From Mesostigma viride (taxonomy: Eukaryota; Streptophyta; Mesostigmatophyceae; Mesostigmatales; Mesostigmataceae): a DNA stretch of 62,000 bases. The position numbers and the translations under genes are program-made. Where the stretch lies: contig RPFO01000154.1 of NCBI GenBank assembly GCA_009746045.1, positions 983,667 to 1,045,666 of the forward strand. The letters run 5' to 3'. Positions within the stretch are counted from its first letter, which is position 1, and every line of letters begins with the position of its first letter. This document shows, in pieces, positions 57,044-62,000 of this stretch. A model generated the notes under the pieces. That model was not told where the DNA came from. It saw only the letters and a program-made list of their open reading frames with translations, and searched no databases.

Positions 57044-57776
57044 CTGCGTGTGGAATGCCAAATTGATAACCGTGGGGGCAGCGGTAACAACAGGTGAAAG
57101 GAAACCGGTTACGCAAAAGGACATTGAGAGGAAAGGATGTCAGAAAAAACACACATTAACCAACACAGGGGCTATTCCTTGCTGCCACCCCGTGCATAAA
57201 CAATCAGGCAATACTTATGGGTGCCGATGATCTATACAGAGCAATCGTTCATTGACTAGTCAACTTCATTGGTATCTCAACCAGCATCTTATGATCCTTG
57301 TACCCTTTTCTTTCCCTCTGAACCACACTCTGCACAATTGAGCAAAGGGCGCACTTTCGTAGCTGGGGTAATGGTAAAGTAGTGCACATCATTGTATATG
57401 CGCACACGCTCTATCTATCCCACGAGTCCGGCCAGGCAAAGCCGACACGCACACTCCTAGGCACGAAAAGCCAAGCGTATGCCAGGCCAGGCAAAGCCGA
57501 CACGGAAAGGCCTGCGCCTGCGTACGCAGCATGCCCGGTTTGTCAGACCCACGCCCATGACAGCCACAGGTGTCGGCTACCGACCACCAACATCCATGCC
57601 TGCCAGGGGGCATGCATGACCTGAGCTGTACTTGCCGCTGCAAAGCATGGCAAGTGGCACAGAGGCAATGATATGCAAGAATGCAGAGACAAGACATGCA
57701 ACCAATGCGGGGGTGCATCGGAAAACGGTTGGCTACACCCAGTGATGCCATGGTCATGCATCGAAAGACGTATATA

Positions 57777-58018
<242 letters not shown>

Positions 58019-58193
58019 TGATACTAATAGTATTGTACTAATATAGTACTATACTAATAGTAATATGATATAGTACTGCTTCTTCTATAGAAAATGCAAG
58101 CAAGCAATAAGCATGCACAGGAAGACGCACCTGTCTCTGCAAGCATCAACGCCACCCGATGAGCATACCTGAAAATACAGCCCACCACATACG

Positions 58194-58886
58194 TCCCATC
58201 CCATCCCATCCCATCCCATCCCATCCCATCCCATCCCATCCCATCCCATCCCATCCCATCCCATCCCATCCCATCCCATCCCATCCCATCCCATCCCATC
58301 CCATCCCATCCCATCCCATCCCATCCCATCCCATCCCATCCCATCCCATCCCATCCCATCCCATCCCATCCCATCCCATCCCATCCCATCCCATCCCATC
58401 CCATCCCATCCCATCCCATCCCATCCCATCCCATCCCATCCCATCCCATCCCATCCCATCCCATCCCATCCCATCCCATCCCATCCCATCCCATCCCATC
58501 CCATCCCATCCCATCCCATCCCATCCCATCCCATCCCATCCCATCCCATCCCATCCCATCCCATCCCATCCCATCCCATCCCATCCCATCCCATCCCATC
58601 CCATCCCATCCCATCCCATCCCATCCCATCCCATCCCATCCCATCCCATCCCATCCCATCCCATCCCATCCCATCCCATCCCATCCCATCCCATCCCATC
58701 CCATCCCATCCCATCCCATCCCATCCCATCCCATCCCATCCCATCCCATCCCATCCCATCCCATCCCATCCCATCCCATCCCATCCCATCCCATCCCATC
58801 CCATCCCATCCCATCCCATCCCATCCCATCCCATCCCATCCCGTCCCATCCCATCCCATCCCATCCCATCCCATCCCATCCCATCC
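58194..58886. repeat. (CCCAT)n pentanucleotide array, about 138 units
   Basis: Nearly 700 bp of CCCAT repeats carry a single visible variant unit (CCCGT, base 58843). All six frames stay open; none is a gene. Confidence 0.99.
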
Positions 58887-58957
58887 GCACCACACCATCA
58901 GATCGACACATCCAAATGGTGTCAATGTCAGGCATCAGCATCGCACAGGATCGCACG

Positions 58958-59131
58958 CTATTCTCACCCTATTCTCACCCTATTCTCACCCTATTCTCAC
59001 CCTATTCTCACCCTATTCTCACCCTATTCTCACCCTATTCTCACCCTATTCTCACCCTATTCTCACCCTATTCTCACCCTATTCTCACCCTATTCTCACC
59101 CTATTCTCACCCTATTCTCACCCTATTCTCT
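58958..59131. repeat. 11-bp array, GGGTGAGAATA on the minus strand
   Basis: About 16 uninterrupted units of CTATTCTCACC. On the minus strand each unit contains GGTGAGA, a near-consensus 5' splice site. Confidence 0.97.
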
Positions 59132-59274
59132 GGCAGAAGTGGCTATTGTTTTTCCAAAAGATGCCCCATGTGGACATCCCTCGTTGTCATCCAACGTGGC
59201 AGCCAGCAGACGCAACCAGTGGAAGTCACGCTCAGCCATATGCAATACACATAAACTTCACCGTGGGGTTTGAG

Positions 59275-59400
59275 TAACATACATTATTCAAGTAGCCTAC
59301 ATGATTTAAATAACCTACATTCCTCAAATAACATACAATATTCAAGTAACCAACAGTATTCAAGTAGTCTACACTATTCAAATAACCTACAAACGAGGCC
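59275..59400. repeat. degenerate about 25-bp repeats
   Basis: Units of the form TAACATACAATATTCAAG and variants follow one another with frequent substitutions. Confidence 0.7.
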
Positions 59401-59689
59401 CAGCCACTCCGTCGGGAAAACGCGATAGGGGCACTCAGGGGTTACTTGCCAGTTAATTAACGGTCTTGTTCTCCAACGGAAAACAGCAAAATGATATACT
59501 CCTGGCAGTACTAGTCAGCCCGCACAGAAGGCAGGCGGGGCTTACTGTTTCCCTAATGATGGCATCAAACGATAAAGGAAACCTGGCAGTCCGCTTTTCT
59601 GCTTATTTTGAGTACCAGAGGGCACTTTCGACGATGAGAAAACAAACGTTGACCGCTTTACGCTAAGTCTCACTGCATGACCGTGGGCA

Positions 59690-60235
59690 CTCACGGGCAC
59701 AGCGTATGCGTGTAAAAGATGTTGCCATGCGGGCACCCACAGGCACAGTGTATGCGTGTAAAAGATGTTGCCATGCGGGCACCCACGGGCAGTCGGGCAC
59801 AGCGTATGCGTGTAAAAGATGTTGCCATGCGGGCACCCACGGGCAGTCAGGCACAGCGTATGCGTGTAAAAGATGTTGCCATGCGGGCACCCACGGGCAG
59901 TCAGGCACAGCGTATGCGTGTAAAAGATGATGTCATCGGGCACTCACGGGCAGTCGGGCACAGCGTATGCGTGTAAAAGATGATGTCATCGGGCACTCAC
60001 GGGCACAGCGTATGCGTGTAAAAGATGTTGCCATGCGGGCACCCACGGGCAGTCAGGCACAGCGTATGCGTGTAAAAGATGTTGCCATGAGGGCACTCAC
60101 AGGCACAGTGTATGCGTGTAAAAGATGTTGTCATGCGGGCACCCACGGGCAGTCGGGCACAGCGTATGCGTGTAAAAGATGTTGCCATGCGGGCACTCAC
60201 GGGCACAGCGTATGCGTGTAAAAGATGATGTCATG
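59690..60235. repeat. 44- to 54-bp minisatellite
   Basis: Units contain GGCACAGCGTATGCGTGTAA and AGATGTTGCCATGCGGGCAC. Length variants arise by presence or absence of a CACGGGCAGTC insert, and a TGATGTCATCGG variant is shared by some units. Confidence 0.95.
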
Positions 60236-62000
60236 CTTGGAAGAAGACAAGGCAGATGACGCCATGGTCAACCCCACCGGGACGTTGCTGGAAGCTCGCG
60301 GCTTAGCACGGCAGGGCCGTGGCCGGGGCACGGCTCTCCTCCTGTGGAGAGGCGATGCGTGCGTTGACCAGTACGTTGCATCAATGGCACGCGTGTTGAC
60401 CAGTTGTTGTGTGTTCGCATCGCATTTGATTGCGCTACTTCAGCAAGGACTTTGATAGAACGTGAAGCCACGGCAACATCGGAACTCTCTTTTCCTTAGT
60501 TGTGAAGACATGGTTTCAGGGGTTTGCTGTACAGTGGGTCAATGTGGCCAACTGGCGCTGGGGGATGGGGGCCAGATGAAACTAGTGGTGGGAGAGAGGG
60601 GCGGCTTCTTTCCACGATACACTGCCAAACGAAACGGTGCTATGGGAATGCAGCGTAGCCCATGCACCTAGTGGAAAGGAATACTATTACCTGCCTATCC
60701 GTTACAGCAACGACCCATGGGTGATAAGGGAAGACCAACAACAACGGATCGTCCGGAACAATGCTAGATGATAAATCACAATTAGGCAGGATCAGCGCAG
60801 CAGGGCAGTGCCAGTGTACGTGCAGACGCATTACGTCTTAGGAACCATCCAGGCGTGTGGGCAAGCGGCGCACTAAGAAAATGGTGTGGGCTACCTGCAG
60901 TCCGTGGGCTGGGCCGACAGATCCCTATAAAGAGTTCTGGGCAGAGATGCCCTACGGCTGGATGCAATTCATGCCTTGCAACCCAAAACTTCCCGTGACA
61001 AAAAATCCTTTTGCACTCTCACAACACAGTCAACTTCAACCATCCATCCTGAAGAGTACTGCCGGGCTCGATGCCGAAGAAAATACCACAACCTGGTTGG
61101 CCTCACCTTGGCCAGTCGCCTTTGAAATATCCTGAAGAAGAAAGCAACCCGACGTCGTCTAATGCGGGTACGACTTGGCTTCTTGCAAAAATAGGCATTT
61201 CAAGAGCAGCTAAAGGCTCCCACAACTGCGAAGGGCTCTCGGTTTCACCATGGTTGATGGACAGACATCATACGGTTTTCGAAACCATTTTGTTCTCAAG
61301 TTCAACCTATGTGGGCTAACGTTTGCCAGCGATTTCTAAAATGCCGTGTTCTGGCGTGATAAAAGACTGCCTTAACGGTTGCCGGAACGACGGGCAACAA
61401 ATGCAAATCTCCTTAACTCGGAGCTGCCATTCTTGCACTTTCATGGTTGCCCTAACAGGTCATGGATGTAGCAATACTACATCGGGTCCCGGTCTCCTGC
61501 AGTGTGGATGCCGAGAGCTGTACACCCGGCAATCCACGACTGGCGGGGCTCACAGGAGTATCCAGTCCTGCATGTGACAGCAACTAACAGTACAATTACA
61601 CACAAGTGCAAACTGTATGCATCCGCACTGATCCGCAAATTGTTTTCCCGAGCTCGGGAAAACATGCTAATTGGGGAGCGTTGCTGACTTCCTGGTCCGT
61701 TCCCGAGTATTCATGGTCTCTGGAATCTGTGGCTGCATTGGTCAACAAATATACCCATTTACCCGGAAATCTGTGGTTTTAGGTCATCGGGACGGGGCAA
61801 AGCGGTGGCCAGCGTAATAAGGCCCATCGCTTCCTCGCGAGCCGTGCTACCTAGTCTCTGTGGCAAAGTCTAGGGCGGCTTGGGTGCGTTGGGGGGGAGG
61901 ATGTTCGAACTCGAGTACCTGCATGCGTCGTCTGTGAAGAACTCGTGGTGTCAGGCGTATCGGCTTTCGTTCCTGAGTCTTGACCGATGCAGATCAGCTA
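60236..62000. other. no recognisable gene; possible GST intron or upstream region
   Basis: Short open frames, for example plus-strand 60857-61135 and an open frame from ATG 61902 running off the window end, show no domains I recognise. If the missing GST 5' exon lies beyond 62000, this stretch is intron. Confidence 0.4.

Noticed and set aside
57112-57124. TGTCCTTTT (Cys-Pro-Phe) upstream of the first GST exon, a possible active site
   Set aside because: It lies in a pyrimidine-rich intron-like stretch. The only donor gives phase 2, which does not match the next exon, and no acceptor precedes it.
58194-58886. (GGGAT)n as an interstitial telomere
   Set aside because: Plant and algal telomere repeats are TTTAGGG or TTTTAGGG types. 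This unit does not match, so it is treated as a plain pentanucleotide satellite.
58054-59277. Long ORFs (about 260-370 codons) of PSHPI and GWDGM repeats
   Set aside because: They are translations of the pentanucleotide array and have no independent start context or conserved sequence.
60857-61135. 92-codon plus-strand ORF beginning MGKRRTKKMVW
   Set aside because: No domain, no splice context and no clear codon bias. Kept only as unassigned sequence.

Overview
The window looks like nuclear DNA of a green-lineage alga (Viridiplantae). I recognise no prokaryotic operon, rRNA, tRNA or CRISPR array. The host genes have GT-AG introns, GC-rich exons, and products typical of chloroplast-bearing cells: a plastid omega-6 desaturase, a twin-arginine-targeted thylakoid-lumen FKBP, a plastid-type small multidrug export protein, an ApaG-domain protein and a Lambda/Omega-like glutathione transferase. 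Species cannot be fixed from the sequence alone. Most exons are short and had to be assembled by conserved motifs plus splice-site phase, because a simple ORF view breaks these genes into unrelated pieces.

Host-gene layout: (1) 831-1806 (+), 3' end of a FAD6-type desaturase. (2) 10480-19800 (-), lumenal FKBP with eight well-supported exons and a tentative ninth at 9891-9928. (3) 21939-27952 (+), ApaG-domain protein with six phase-0 exons, divergent from the FKBP gene. (4) 45477-47123 (-), unrecognised coiled-coil protein, 3' end unresolved. Its ATG lies 178 bp from that of (5) 47302-49262 (+), small multidrug export protein with a separate transit-peptide exon. (6) 50641-57043 (-), GST, with its 5' exon(s) not found.

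The rest is mostly repeats. Introns are packed with micro- and minisatellites, several abutting splice sites. Between the genes lies a dense set of transposable elements: LINE reverse-transcriptase fragments, an ORF1-only LINE-like element, SINE-like elements, tail-only retrocopies, a TA-flanked MITE, and three TTAA-flanked DNA elements. Many are bounded by target-site duplications that can be read directly.

The most interesting structure is 30294-42648. A MITE of about 0.24 kb has been inflated to about 12.3 kb by successive insertions: two TTAA elements side by side, one carrying its own LINE fragment, then an ORF1-only retroelement that itself received a 3.4-kb TIR element and a 1.7-kb TTAA element. 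The order is partly reconstructable. A second theme is a shared 3' stem-loop (loop CAAC) plus a TTAA-rich tail on elements of very different type, which suggests that one LINE machinery mobilises them all.
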